Shown: positions 12,236-24,789, counted from the first letter of the stretch. The stretch: DNA of 64,000 nucleotides from Holacanthus passer (GCA_025331565.1 JAFREQ010000120.1:434001-498000), one strand, 5' to 3'. Notes: generated by a model from the letters alone, not told the origin. Numbers and translations: made by a program.

Positions 12236-13155
12236 AGTCTTATTCATATCCACACACACTTTGTGTCTCACCAAATTAACCATTATAATACACAATTCCC
12301 ATTATTTCACATTAAGAATGAATTGATCAGATTATAAAATAGTGATAATAAACAAGCTGCTGCCCACATATACAGGTAATACACTTCCCTGGGCATGTCA
12401 GTCTTAAATGTGCTCACATGCAAAGGAAAGCTGCATCAAACAAACAAATAAAACGAATGATATCATTTAATCACCTGGGTCTCAGTATTTCATTGATTCC
12501 ATAAAATAGTACATCCTTCATTGAAAGAGCTATTGAGCATAAAACTGTAGCCTCTAACAGCACGCTGATGTTTTTATACACTCGATTCAAGTCAATTATT
12601 TGTGGTTTCTTTAAAGAGAAGAGAAACTTTGAATAAAACGACACTTCAGCTCTCAGAAGCCTCGTGGGAGCTGTAGTTGCAGAATGCTTATAAAATGATC
12701 ATTTTAACGTCTTTGTAAAAATAAGCTTTTTTTTTTTCTTCTATCCAGTACAGCTGTAGAAACCAGTTTATCCTTGAAACTCCATGTTTCAGCTTTTCAT
12801 GAAAGAAACCACCCCCGAGAAAACCCACTGAGAACCAGTAGAAAAGATGCCAGGCTCTTTGTATCGAAGGTAAATAGATTTTTTTTTCTTAGCTTCCATC
12901 AGTCACCTCTTGGATAAATAAATCACCTCCGTCCAGCCGTCGACCTGTCAGCTGAAACCTGCTGCATTAGTGTTCAGCGGAAATGTGGTCAGCACCTGCT
13001 CAGCTGTCACCTTTACTCTCCCCCAACTTACACCCTCCATCACCCCAATCTCACACCTACTCTCCATCATCCCCCTCCAAAAATCTCCAGATGGTGCAGC
13101 TCGTAAAATGAAAGCCTGCTTCCTCCTGAAGGTTTACTGCTGCCTCCTGGTTTCT
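12236..13155. other. Noncoding stretch, nothing recognised
   Basis: AT-rich sequence with short T runs and no recognisable gene. A pyrimidine-rich patch at 13000-13085 is low in complexity. Confidence 0.65.
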
Positions 13156-13159
13156 TTCT

Positions 13160-13530
13160 GTCTGGATCAAATAATATCTTTGTTGGGGTAGAAGGGGTGT
13201 GTCGGTGTGTGTGTTGTGAGTGAGAAAAAAAATCTTTACCTCAAATCGTCCAAGGTTTGAGTGCAATAGTGTGTATTGAGTGTGTGTGTTTAAGAAAAAG
13301 CGAGACTCTCTACATCAAACAATGTGTTGGCACTAGAAGACTTAGTGTGTGTGTTTGAATGGATGTATGTATGTGATGTTTTTGTGCGTGTGTATACTGT
13401 ATGTGTGTGTGTGTGCTACACATAAAAATCTGTAGCACGGTCTCTACATCAAATGATGTCTTTGTCAGTATTCAAAGTGTGTGTGTTGGTTTCTGAGTGT
13501 ATTTGTGTGTGTGTATATGTGTGGTTCTCC
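13160..13530 (+). repeat. Decayed GT-rich minisatellite
   Basis: Four irregular units share a core resembling TCTCTACATCAAATGATGTC followed by a spacer and a short GT array. They begin near 13165 (GGATCAAATAATATCTTTG), 13231 (TCTTTACCTCAAATCGTCC), 13308 (TCTCTACATCAAACAATG) and 13441 (TCTCTACATCAAATGATGTC). Unit length varies from about 65 to 130 bp because the GT parts differ in length. Confidence 0.65.
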
Positions 13531-14019
13531 CCATGTGGGAATTCATTACCATTCTGCAGAGTTTCTCTCTTTGTAAATAACTCCTTTGGGAGCTTCACGT
13601 TGAGCCTTTTAAGGACTCATTAGGATTCGTTGTTCCGCCGTCTCCTCTGAAAAAACTCTTTACATGTTCGTCTTTAAATACCACTAATGGCTCCATTCGT
13701 CTTAATGCTCGCAGTTTAAATGCAGCCATTTACATTTTGCATTTGCAGCATTTAGGTGAAGTTAACGCGACAAAACAACTTAGGCAACCATGAGGGAATC
13801 AAGCTCAATTATCTAGGGGGAAAAAAAGCCTTTCGCCTCTCTTCTCAGATGTTATTTTATTTTATTGATATTTTCTATCGCAAAATCAAAGTCATTCATT
13901 TCGTTAGATCTCTTGTCCTGATAATGAGGATCCAGCCTCATTATTATTGGGAACCTCCAGGTCACTAATGTGGATGAAAGATGTGTGAAGTTATCCACTA
14001 TGTCCACTAATATAGTGTA
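13531..14019. other. Noncoding stretch, nothing recognised
   Basis: Plain AT-rich sequence with no gene or repeat that I can name. Confidence 0.6.
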
Positions 14020-14125
14020 TATAATAATAATAATAATAATAATTATGATAACATGTTAATTTGTGTAGCACTCAAAACTAATGTACAGTGCTTTACAAAA
14101 TTAAAAGCAAGAAATAAAATCAATC
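14020..14125 (-). repeat. L2-like LINE 3' end with (AAT)n tail
   Basis: (ATA)n at 14021-14044 is followed by TAATTTGTGTAGCACTCAAA and ACAGTGCTTTACAAAATTAA. Read on the minus strand this is TTTGTAAAGCACTGT...GTGCTACACAAATTA followed by TTATTATTATT. That is the arrangement I associate with the 3' ends of L2-type LINEs and the SINEs that share their tails in fish. Confidence 0.6.
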
Positions 14126-15340
14126 AGGCAGAAACCTCGAAAACCAGTTTTAATAAATTCCAATATATTTGTATTTTCTTTTACAGACAGACATTTTCCA
14201 AGTTTAGCTTATCAATAATATTTAGCCAAAAGAAGTATTGTAAATACTGTATCCACTGACCATTCAATCAGTATATAAAGATCAAAGGAATGTGCAATTT
14301 GTCCAATTTCTTAATCTCAGTGAAATGTTGCAAAGGTATAAAATGTAAATTGTGAAATATCTTGTAGCTTCAAAGAGTAAAGTACCTAATTGGGGTTTGA
14401 AATTCTGCCAAATTGTGAGGGTTTTAAAACCTAATCCTGTCATATTTACATGTAACACATCAAGTCATCCAGGCTCTACTTGCTTAAGATACGAAAAAGG
14501 TTAAATGCAATACAATGGGCGTAGAGCATTGTAGACTGAAACGCAGCCTCACATTTGGAAATGTCACTCTCTTGTTTTCCATTGTTTATATGCGTTGATG
14601 CAGCAACAAGCTGCAATTTCATCCCGTTTCATCCCCTCAGTGACACACCCTGTCTGCTCAACTACTTCTGTCTAAACGGTGTGTCTGGTGTTTCAAATGA
14701 TGCACAGTATGTAATGACACATGGAGTGTGTGTAAACCTTCACAGCCTCATAGCTAACTTCACTTCTTTTCACGAGAGACTTACCTGAGGAGTAGCTGCT
14801 CTTCTGTTCACAGAGCGTGATTGGATGTTAATTGGTTAATTGTACCATGCAGTGCACCTGTGTGGAAACATCTACATTTGTTATGTTTCTCCACTTATCT
14901 GTCAGGTTTTTCTGCTGTCTGTATATACTTTTATATCCTATATATACTAAACTGCTTTTTTTTTTTTTTTTTTTTACTGTATTTACTTCAGTGGCCTCTA
15001 GTGGCAGTATCAAAACAGACACTATGGCAGACAGCAATGCATGCTAATTCCTAAAAACATCTTTTAAAAAATGTCATAATCATATAAATTCTTTGAAAAT
15101 CCTGGTCATCTGCTTTAAGGCATTACAACCTCCACTTTAGACTGAAAACCCAATTTCCAAAACATAATTTGTGTGTAAACTCTATAAGTGAGTGAACCAC
15201 TTCCCAAATGTTTGTGTAACAATGACAGAGCTGTGTTTTTGGAAACACTGTTTTCCACTAATATGAAGTAATTCTCTCTGATGACACTCCACATGTCCTT
15301 GATATTCTCCATAACAGCTTTGTCTCCCTCCCTCCTGCAG
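14126..15340. other. Noncoding stretch, nothing recognised
   Basis: AT-rich. It holds a T run at 14957-14975 and a GGCCTCTAGTGGCAG segment near 14992-15006 that weakly resembles a reverse-oriented CTCF site. No gene seen. Confidence 0.6.
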
Positions 15341-15388
15341 TGTCGGAGCCAACCCCATCTCGGACTGAGGCCTTCCTCCAAACAGCGG
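15341..15388 (+). CDS. Candidate short exon A (unidentified gene)
   Basis: A 48-nt segment is bounded by a strong acceptor (a pyrimidine-rich tract, CTCCCTCCCTCCTGCAG, ending at 15340) and a consensus donor (GCGG then GTATGT from 15389). Its length is divisible by three. One reading frame has a stop. The other two are open, and one gives S-E-P-T-P-S-R-T-E-A-F-L-Q-T-A, a plausible linker-type peptide of Ser, Thr and Pro. I do not recognise the gene. Neighbouring exons are not evident within several kilobases, as expected only if this lies in a gene with long introns. Chance pairing of splice-like signals remains quite possible. Confidence 0.3.
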
Positions 15389-16008
15389 GTATGTAAACAC
15401 TCGAAACCCTAAATGACTTATTGTTTCTGTTGTGCGTCTCCGAGTCCTCCGTGCTGAAAGAACAGGACGTTCACACAGACACAGTCGACTGTACAAAACA
15501 TGCCACAGAGTTGGCTCAGTGCGCACAAAACACTACGTGCCGTTAACTTGGCTGAAAACATCACATGATAACTGTGAAGGGGCAGACTGGAAGTCTGCGC
15601 TGCTGCATTACAGAGGCTTCACATGCAGCTAATGTGCTGTATTCAGTTGTTATGTAATGCTGCATTACAAGTCATTTTCATACATCTTAAGTGAGTCTGT
15701 AAACACCCACAGAGGTTCAAGAAGAGTCTAATAAGACAGCTCTGTGGGTGGACTGTGGCTGTGGAGGGGCTTTGGCCCAGTTTTTATTAATGTACCTGTA
15801 AAGGAATTAAAACAGGAACACCAAATTACTCAGGTTGATTTCACAAATTTTGTTTGCTTCATTTGTCAGACATTTCACAGCCAGAGGACGGATTCAACAG
15901 TAATTAAGCTTTTGAGATTATACTAAAATATCTTAACATACTATCACACCGTCCTTTGGTTGGTCTGTTTGCTTCCACACCACAAATAAACCACACCAGG
16001 GTCTGCTT
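15389..16008. other. Noncoding stretch, nothing recognised
   Basis: No gene seen. Small reading frames only. Confidence 0.6.
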
Positions 16009-16131
16009 ATGCCTCGGTCCCACGATGTGAAGTTCAAAGTCGTCAGATCACTGTGCACACTACACAACTTTCTGTCTTGTGATTGGGAATCTTGAAGTCG
16101 TTATGGTTTGCACAAGACGGGATTGATCAGC
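16009..16131 (-). mobile_element. Fragment of the inverted-repeat transposon found at 22711-23113
   Basis: The segment reads CAAAGTCGTCAGATCACTGTG, then CACTACACAACTTTCTGTCTTG, then TTGAAGTCGTTATGGTTTGCAC. The same blocks appear in reverse complement in the right half of the element at 22711-23113. This copy keeps only that part, with a small insertion (TGATTGGGAAT) relative to the other. Confidence 0.7.
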
Positions 16132-16402
16132 CCTGGATAAGATTCACATGCAGAATGAAGTGTGTTATTGCTGTTTCTTAAAATACTTAAAATATTTATG
16201 ATAAGTAGCCTTTTAGCATGCGACACTGGAGGTAAATATCTACCAGGGAAAATAAAGGATTTTGGTGTTTATGGATGCCCATAGGGGACATTTGGGCATT
16301 GCAGCAGCACAAGACAGTGGCACACAAAAGAAATCGTACTTCGCCCAAATCTTAACAAACAGTAAAGTGTTAACAAAGACATACCTGATAGATAGATAGT
16401 TC

Positions 16403-16406
<4 letters not shown>
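16132..16406. other. Short noncoding stretch
   Basis: AT-rich, with a short GATA run (GATAGATAGATAG near 16387-16399) next to the GT array. Confidence 0.6.

Positions 16407-16444
<38 letters not shown>
16407..16444. repeat. (GT)n microsatellite
   Basis: Nineteen perfect GT units. Confidence 0.97.
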
Positions 16445-16447
<3 letters not shown>

Positions 16448-16510
16448 TGTAAGACCTCATAAGGTTAGCAGGGACAGTGGGCAAATGCTAACTGTCTTTG
16501 AAGATGGAAT

Positions 16511-16561
16511 AACACACATTTACACACACACGCACACACACACACAAACACACACACACAC
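16511..16561. repeat. (CA)n microsatellite, interrupted
   Basis: CA array with CG and AAA interruptions, about 70 bp from the opposite-strand GT array, so the transcript of this stretch could fold back on itself. Confidence 0.93.
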
Positions 16562-17592
16562 TTCCCACTCAGGACTGAAGACTGGAGGCCACTGCTTTGA
16601 TCTCCTCTCTGTGTTTCACTGCCCCCCCTTCTCTCTCTTCTTACCCTTTCTTGTTCAATGTCATGAACTTTAACAATCTTATAACTAAATTCAGAAAACC
16701 ATCATTAGCACATAAAATCATTTTTATACTTGCCAACCATTTGCACTACATCTGTACATCTCATCTTGGACACAATTAACCAGCGAAATGAGTCATGTGA
16801 TCTGTACAACCTGTAAACAGTGAGCAGATGAATGGGTTCATTCCCCTCCCCTCGTTCTTCTCTCTGTGCCTCCCAGCTGATCACAGGGCGTCTGAGAATG
16901 CAGCCAAATACATCTTTCATCTCACACTCTCCCCTAATTCCCTTTGTCAGTCTAGTCAGTATTAAACAAACCTGAATGTGCCTGTAATCCGGCGGTTTGC
17001 GTTTCACCGAGCGGCCCTGTGAGGTCGCTGGGCATTGAGGGTTCGGAGGTGTCCGCTTGCAGTTACCTCATCCAGGATCAAAGCAGGGGAAAGACACCCT
17101 GCGTTGATCAGTTGACAAGCATGAGGTCAGCACTGGGCTTGTTTTTTCTCTGGCCAGGTCTGCTGAGACCCCAGGAGGGTTACTGACACCGGGAGGCAGG
17201 AGATGAGTCTTTAATGCTGGTTTTCCTGTGTCAGATTCTGAATAGATGCAGCCTGGCCTGAACCTACTTGTATGTAGTGCTGGAGGATTAATTCTTGTGA
17301 TATTCTGCATTTTTCCTGTTGTCAACAAACCGATGAAACAACTAAAACCAAATGTGAATTGATCCTATTTTATTAAAACTAACTGTGATTAAAACTTGAA
17401 GAGGACTGGATCAATTTAAACTGATTTTCACTCAGATTGTGCCATGCATCCACAAGTTTTTCATACTTAAACCTTCCATGAATAAATTCCTAGATCTTGC
17501 AAGAAATTGGTCAGACTGGACTGTCAGAACAGGAACACAGATCAAAAAAGATCCTGCTGAAAGTGACTCTGCAGAGCTTTAAGGTCTGTATT

Positions 17593-17595
<3 letters not shown>
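16562..17595. other. Noncoding stretch, nothing recognised
   Basis: No gene, RNA or repeat identified. Reading frames of up to about 100 codons lack any recognisable feature. Confidence 0.6.

Positions 17596-17623
<28 letters not shown>
17596..17623. repeat. (AT)n microsatellite
   Basis: Fourteen perfect AT units. Confidence 0.97.
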
Positions 17624-17626
<3 letters not shown>

Positions 17627-20600
17627 GGGTATGTTATACTGCAGGTCTTAGGTTTAGTATATAAGCATGCACTCATAATTGAACTGAAAGAAATCTGAAC
17701 TTCAAAAGTCGCAAATGTGAGCTGTGGAGATGATGTAAAGAAACCTGTGGTCCTTCATTAAAAGACCTCATGCCTCAGGCCAAATAAGAGTGAAATGATA
17801 AATGTAAATGTCAAATATTGGTAGAAGTCAAATATGAAACCAAAACCAAATAACAGCCTCAAAGTCTCAACATGGAGATTATCCACATATAAACTAGCCA
17901 AAAGAAATAGATCATCATATATACTGTTAAAGAGTTCAAGCAAAAGCCTTGGTTGACATTGTGCATTATGAAATCAGGGCCTAAAATCTTGTGTTGAGTC
18001 TCTAAAATGCTTATAAAAATATGTTTGTACGCTTTCTTATGTGCTTATCGGAGAGAGCCAGATAAATGTGCCTGGAAAAACAAAACCATCACGTGGTCTC
18101 TCATCAGTTTGTATGTTAGTGGGTCACAAGTGGGAAACATTTTTGCAGTTTGTGATCTGAAAAACAAAAGGCATAAGAATAATAATCACCTTCACTGTCA
18201 GCTGGACATAAAGGGGAATGTGTGTTTTAAAAAAGGAATAAAGTGCAGGTTTCACATTTTAGCTGTTATGTGACGTTATCACTTAACCTTTCCATGATAG
18301 ATGGAGTTGGTAGAGACTCTGGGGGGAAGTGGATACAGAGCGGCTTCTGTTCAGCTCTGAAGACTGATGGCTCCCCGGCTGTTAGGAAGTTCTCCAGGTG
18401 ATAAACACAAACCAGCGCAGGGGGACAGATCGCTATGATGCCCACAGACCTCGCGTCGGCAGAGATAGAAAATGTTTCATGGGGGAAGAGCATTTTTCAC
18501 ACCAATGTCCTGGGTCGATATCACAAGACACCTCGTCTGGATGAAGTGTTTATCAGAAAGAGACATGAGTAACATATATTATTACCAAGACACTTACAGT
18601 AGTTGGCAATGTTTGTCTCCACAGGAGCTAATTTTGGGAAGGTGTGCAAAATGTAATGAGGCTGAATTATATGTGGCACAAACATTCTAGTTTCTAGATT
18701 GATTGTTTTCTTTTAATTATTTGGAGGGGACTCATGGTTTCCTCACACAGGTGTTTTTACTCATCATGCTTAATTCAACCTCTTCTCAGGACTGTGTGCA
18801 AATGACTGACATCTCCCATCGCTCTCCTTTTAGCTTCGTTAGGATCACCTGTCCAGACAGGATAACGAAAGGCGCCATTGTAGTTATTAGCTATTTCAGT
18901 AATGAACAAACAGTATGACACAACTTGATCGTGCCTCCTTTGGTTCAGGCAGAAGTCATTGTAACTGACCTGCAAAATTGCAATCACCATTCATCATTGT
19001 CCACATTATTTGAGAGAGGGGGTCGGATTGAGTTGTCATTCAGAAAGTATTTGATTTGATATGATATGATGATGCTTTTTGGCAACAGTGCTTTGCAAGT
19101 ACGAATGACAAGTGATGAACAAAATGAGAAAAATAGATAAAAAATATAGAAACTTCTCAACTTGTGTGTTGCTGTCCACTAGTTATGCATGTAATGTGTA
19201 CAACTGTTGTCATATTATTTCCTCTCCCACCCGCATATGCTACAGTGTACAAGCAAGGCCAAGTTCAGACCGACATGAGCGTTATGTGAAAAATGCCGCC
19301 TGTTCTTTCAGTTAAATGAGGCCGTTGAATCATGTTTTCTTTTCTACTGTTTATCTCGCGATTACCGTGATATCTTTCCACTGTTCTTTAATCCTTCCTG
19401 CGACTCGAGCTCATGAATATGCTCCTCAAACTGTTTGTACCAGTACCTGCAACATCCCCTCCAACATAATCCCTTTTTTTTTTTTTTTTTTTATTAACAC
19501 AGTGGCAGTTTTCATTCTGAACACCTCCTCAGTCTCAATTTCTCAATTCTAGTTTGACCACACCTTTACATCCTCATTATTGGCTGTAGTCATGATGCAA
19601 ACCAGGGCATATAGCAATAGTTCTTAAAAGAGCATTTTTTAAACTCTGTATGTATACTTCCTCTTTGCCTTTACATTTTCCAGTGGTTGTTGTTTCCAAG
19701 TCATCTCGAGCGGTCAGTAACTCCACAAAGTGACCCCTTTTTCCCTTACATTGCTTTCCACAGAGGCCTAATTCCATTTTAATTTCCTCCCAGACCTCCA
19801 GTATGCATGCCATCTCTGCATTAAAGCCCACAAGATTATTTTCCAATTTAAACATTGTGTAGTCAGCTTTGTTTTCATTTTATAGCACACGGTAAACACT
19901 TTCTGTTGTGATTGCTTCCTCTGGAAGAGCTGATCCTCGGCCCGCTGCGAGTTATTTCAGGCTGAGCCCGTCGAGGGCCTTTAGAGTGGATGCAGAGAGA
20001 CCGGGGACACTTTTATTAATTAGATTGTGATTTAAACAGGAAAAACATGTAGAATGAGAAGTTTTTTGCACTGGTGAGCAAATTCCTGTATTTTTGCCCC
20101 TGATTTGAGTTGTTGCATCTTTTCTGGTCTTTCAGCAGTGTTTTGCTTTTATGATGCAAGTTAATCTTATTTATGACATTCATTTAATTGTTGCTACATG
20201 TGATTGCTGTCCATAAATCAAATATTTATTTTATTTCATCCGATCTGATTTGAACCTATTGTTTGAAAGTTGATTATCTTTATTCATCTTTAGAGAAAGA
20301 AATAATAGCAGGAAATATACTGCTCTGTTGTTTTTGCATTAGTTAGTAAGATATGATTTTTTGGGCGGGTTTTATTTGACTTGGGTTTGTATTTTGATTA
20401 AATTGTGACTCATGAGTCTTTTGATTAAATTTGCTGGAGTCTAGACATGCATATATATTTTACTGTCACAGGGCCTTGGAGAACCAGCCTTCATGGTAAT
20501 TGAAACATACAAGAGTCAATCTCTGACCGATATCAAAATAACACGACTGCCTATAAATACACAATCACTCAGCAGCAGTGCGGCCTGATTCACTCATGAC

Positions 20601-22710
20601 CTGGTTCATGGGGAATGACGGACCGAGTCACATGCTCCTGAAGTCTTTTCAAACTAGGGCAGGGGCAGCTGTCCACAAATTACATAAACTTTGTCCATGT
20701 TTTGTAACAACATCACATGACACCCGTGGTCAACATATTGTACAGACAGAGTGACAGTTATCTGACATCTCAGGGTTTCATGCGCTGCAAAAAATGCTGT
20801 TCCAAACAGGGTCGGTTAAAGTTGAGGAAGATTGTATTTGAGGATTTAAAGACGGTGTTTTTTTTTTCCAGTGTGCACTCTTGACCTAATCTGTGCTGGC
20901 ACCGGCTGCCCGTTTGTCTTTGAGATGGTTGTTGTTACATAAGTTGAAGTTCCTTTGTAGTGAAAGGTCATCCAGATACGTGTCTAAATCTGTACTGAGC
21001 TGCTTGGCCTTCAAACATTCTTATACCTGCCCGAACACGGGAGCCTTTTTATGTATCATAAAGCAGCTGATCACAGCTCAGGTTTAACATTTGACTGCTA
21101 TTTAATCCAAATGAACAAACCTGATGTTGAACTCTAATGTTTCAGTCAGTAGACGAGCACTGGGAGATTCACTTAAAAGTCAGGGGGCTTTGGTTGTTTG
21201 CGGATTAGAAGTCCTCGAGGTGCCCGTTAAAACTGGACTGAAATTTAAGATAGCTTATATAACCATTGTTTTAACAGCATTTTCTTCAATGTGTTACAAG
21301 TTCAACAGGATCTCCTCGATGTGATTCTTGGCAAAGCTGCACGGAAGCAATTAAAAAGCGATATGTGTATAGCCCACACTACAGGGTCAGTGTGCACGTT
21401 TAAAGGAGAAATCAGAAAAACACAGATGACTTATAAGACAAAGTGTGCACAACAGAATGCAACTTGACTTTGCAGGACTAATCATTTAGAATGAAGAGGA
21501 GAGGTCAGTTGGGTCAAAGGCTGTGGGTCTCCATTTGGTTGTAAACATGGAAATCAAACTTTACCGGGTCACCTCAAGTTCAGGCCAGTCCCTGTCATCA
21601 AGGTAATAACCCCGTATTCCTCCGATGTCATAGATCAGCGGCCTCCAAGTGGTCATCCTCTATCAGCAGCTTTGTGGTTGTAAGATGTCACAGTTCAAAG
21701 GTCGCAGGTAATAGCACTGCTTTGCAGTCCGACTCCCCAAGGCAATTATCTTATGACTGGGATGGAGGAAAGTGCTGAGTGGCATAGCGGATGGTCTAAA
21801 GGGTTCCTGTTAAGGTTTGTGTTGCTCACTAGATGTGTTCTTGTTTACTGCTTCCTTCCTCGTGTCATCCTTTCTTTGTCAGTTTGCCAACAGTTGTCAG
21901 CAATAATATTAGTGCTGAAATGACAGCGGATGACATACACCTTGCTCTTCAAATGACCTTCAGGGTTCTGATGTTTCCATGCCTTAAACTCACCCATCAG
22001 TTTTTTTGATATATCACAAGTACTTAGGTGATGACATTTAAAGGTGAAGAAGGCTGGGAAATTCGTGTATTGCTACACTGATGATTTGTCACAACAGAAT
22101 TCAGTAAACAGAGATGAACAGTATTTCTGACTAGTTTTTGAGGCTATTGTCCATCATGTTATGAACTGTCAAATTGAAGAACAAATTGAAGAACCAAGTC
22201 ATTTCTGTCTCATAAACACATTTCATTTGCATTAGTTCTACAAGCTAATGTAAGCAGCTAGAGCTTGCACCTTAGCACTCACATTATGGCTTTTTCTAAA
22301 TCTCCTGTAAGAGTCTTACAAAGCCAGACGCCAACAGGTTCAATGATTCTTTTAATATTTGAGCTTGTTTTGGGAATGAAGATTTGGGCAAACTTCAGTG
22401 TGTCAGAGTACCTTAAAATGGAAACAGATCTATATTCAGACAGAGATACATGTACAATCTATTGCAAGACATTAAATAGAAACTTAATAACCTGTGAAAA
22501 TCTTGTCTTTGTTGACCTCCATTAGTGAGTCCTCCTCAGCTTGCAGCAGTGATGCTTAGGTGTTCTTCAGGACACCTGTACATCACTGCTGGGTGTGGTT
22601 ACAGGTGCAACAAAGCACAGTTTTGAACACACCCAAGCGTAGTAACAGGTGATGCACACTTGAAACTTTCAGGACAGCAAAACATTACTTTTCAGCCTGC
22701 TGTTGAGTTA
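17624..22710. other. Long noncoding stretch, nothing recognised
   Basis: About 5 kb of AT-rich sequence without a supported gene. T runs occur at about 19475-19491 and 20858-20867. Reading frames stay under about 95 codons and have no domains. I see no tRNA-type B box and no terminal-repeat structure. Confidence 0.6.
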
Positions 22711-23113
22711 TGCTGAGTTCACACTACAGACAATAGCCCCTAGATCAGAGACAAATCTGCATTTGCTTGGTGCTCGCAAATTAGCACTAAATCACCATCT
22801 GCGAACACTTCAAAGACACAATCTAGGAGCACGCCGATGCCTCGCAGACGCCTGAAAGATATCAAGCAGGCTAAATATCTGGTTGTGTCTGAGATAGGTT
22901 GGGGAGTCGTGCAACAAGCTACAACAACTGCAACATGGGTGCAAGTCAGCAATCATTAGTTTGGAGACCAGACAGACTCATCAGGGTTTCCTCCCCCTGT
23001 CACTGATCAGTCATGTAGTGTGCAAACCACAACGACTTCAAGACAGAAAGTTGTGTAGTGTGAACAGTACAGAGATCTGACAACTTTGAAAGTCATGTAG
23101 TGTGACCAAAGCA
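22711..23113 (+). mobile_element. Nonautonomous inverted-repeat DNA transposon (about 400 bp)
   Basis: The left end TGCTGAGTTCACACTACAGAC is an imperfect inverted copy of the right end (reverse complement TGCTTTGGTCACACTACATGAC). Internal TGTAGTGTG/CACACTAC motifs recur (near 23012, 23053 and 23095), giving a subterminal array of the terminal motif. No transposase reading frame exists. A partial copy lies at 16009-16131 in opposite orientation. I remember elements with CACACTACA(C/T)GAC ends as abundant in teleosts but cannot assign a superfamily. A possible AT dinucleotide flanks both ends. Confidence 0.7.
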
Positions 23114-23590
23114 TTCGCGGGAATGAAAACAGCCCTGCATTAAAACAATGAAGGGGCTGCGTTGGTGGAGGCGTTTTGTTTAAGGTGCCCATGAGACAAT
23201 GAAATATGATTTAGGAAGTCCATTTGGAGTAACAAATTAATTTGTTTAAGGGCTTATCAGATGCCAAAACACCGTGCAATGGTTTATGGGACTCACAGTC
23301 AGGATTTTACAACTGTGGAAAGTTATCACAGCGGCAAATATTTTATCTTTTATCATGACAATCTCACATTAACTTTGCTAATTACCGCAGGCAGTTTGAT
23401 GTGATGTTCTGAAGACAGGCACTATAGGTGGCACAGAGACTCCACACGTTCCTCCATAACCATGTTAATGGATTTAGCACTCAAATGGGATTACTTCATA
23501 TTCAGGCTGTTTATGGATGCCCTGCCAGCAGCTGCAGTCTGGAAAAATAACCTTGTGACTTTTCTTGCAACCACCCACACGGCCTCATAA
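23114..23590. other. Noncoding stretch
   Basis: No gene seen. It leads into the more complex block at 23.6 kb. Confidence 0.55.
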
Positions 23591-23599
23591 TTCCTAAAA

Positions 23600-24180
23600 A
23601 GCACACTGAACTGACCTTTACCACAATCTGTTCTTTCTTTTCAATTAGTCTCTGCACTGCCCCATAAATGATTCATAGGACTCAGCCTGGGCCTGTATTA
23701 ATAACTAATAAGGATAAGCGATATTAGGGAACAGCGAGTATGCTGGCACAGCAGAGGGTCAGAGAGGGCTGAGATTACACTGGTCACGCCGAGACCAAAT
23801 GTCCACTCCCGACGCAGCAGGCCATCTGATCAAGAGCAAAAATGAACCAGTTCTGCTGGTATTATCCAAGCAGCTTGTAAATTGTGTCGGTCATTACATG
23901 GCTTTTGGTTTTGGGAATTATTCCTGCCAGTATGGTCTGCTCCAGCTCTGTATAATGGCTGCCTTGTACAGTAAAAGGAGGCTGTATTCAGAATTTGTGA
24001 AATATGAGTTGATCTCTTGATCCTCTGGCTAGATAATGCAAACGGCTCGCAACCTTGAGGATTTAATCGGTTAAATCCCTCTTTTCGCTAATGTGGCTTA
24101 AGAGGATTTCCTCTATACGTTATTATGGCATCAGACAAGTCATTTCCTGAGAAGAGATAATTTCCTTTTTTATCACAGCA
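23600..24180. promoter_or_regulatory. Candidate conserved regulatory block
   Basis: This stretch is free of simple repeats and rich in developmental-factor-type motifs: TTTTCAATTAG, GTATTAATAACTAATAAGG, AGATAATGCAAAC (octamer-like), and a near-perfect palindrome GAGGATTTAATCGG-TTAAATCCCTC at 24057-24081. It has no coding signal. Such texture is typical of conserved noncoding elements near developmental genes. That is inference, because conservation cannot be seen from one genome. Confidence 0.3.
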
Positions 24181-24785
24181 TCATATGTTTGACTCTATTA
24201 TGCAGTAAAAATATCTTCTATTACTATTTCTCCTTCTGCAGAATGACTGAACAAATACATACAAGTATGCACATGCCAACACTGACTCAAACACACACAC
24301 ACACACGTTACCTCATGTTACCAGAAGGAGAATAAATACAACATCTTGCATGGCAGCATCAAAGTGGCCTTTCCCATTGATTTCCTGTTTCTGTGTCACA
24401 GAGAAACAGGTTGGCTAATAGGGCTGAGTTATGCAACAGCATGCAGCTGAAGGCTTTTACCCATAAATCCCTGCCAGCGATCAACTTGAGGAGATTAAAG
24501 TTGAGCGAATGCCCACCCTGACAGCAGCGCATGGAAGTGGGTGTTGTGGGGTCATTTTCAGTTATTTTTCACTCTGCTGGAAAAGAGAGAGGAGATTTGA
24601 AACTTTGCTTTTGTGTTCTGACTTTCTGTTCCTGCTCAGGGATACAGAGTTAAAATTTTGTGCTCTTAAGGTGTACAAAAGATAAGTTAACTAACTTCAA
24701 AAAGAAAGTAGCTTTTAATTTCTCTGGCTGCAGTTTTCTCAGTGATTAATTTGTAAGACTCAAGAGTTGTGGATCCTGATCACAA
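24181..24785. other. Noncoding stretch
   Basis: Contains a short CA run (24289-24306) and otherwise nothing recognisable. Confidence 0.6.
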
Positions 24786-24789
24786 GAGA

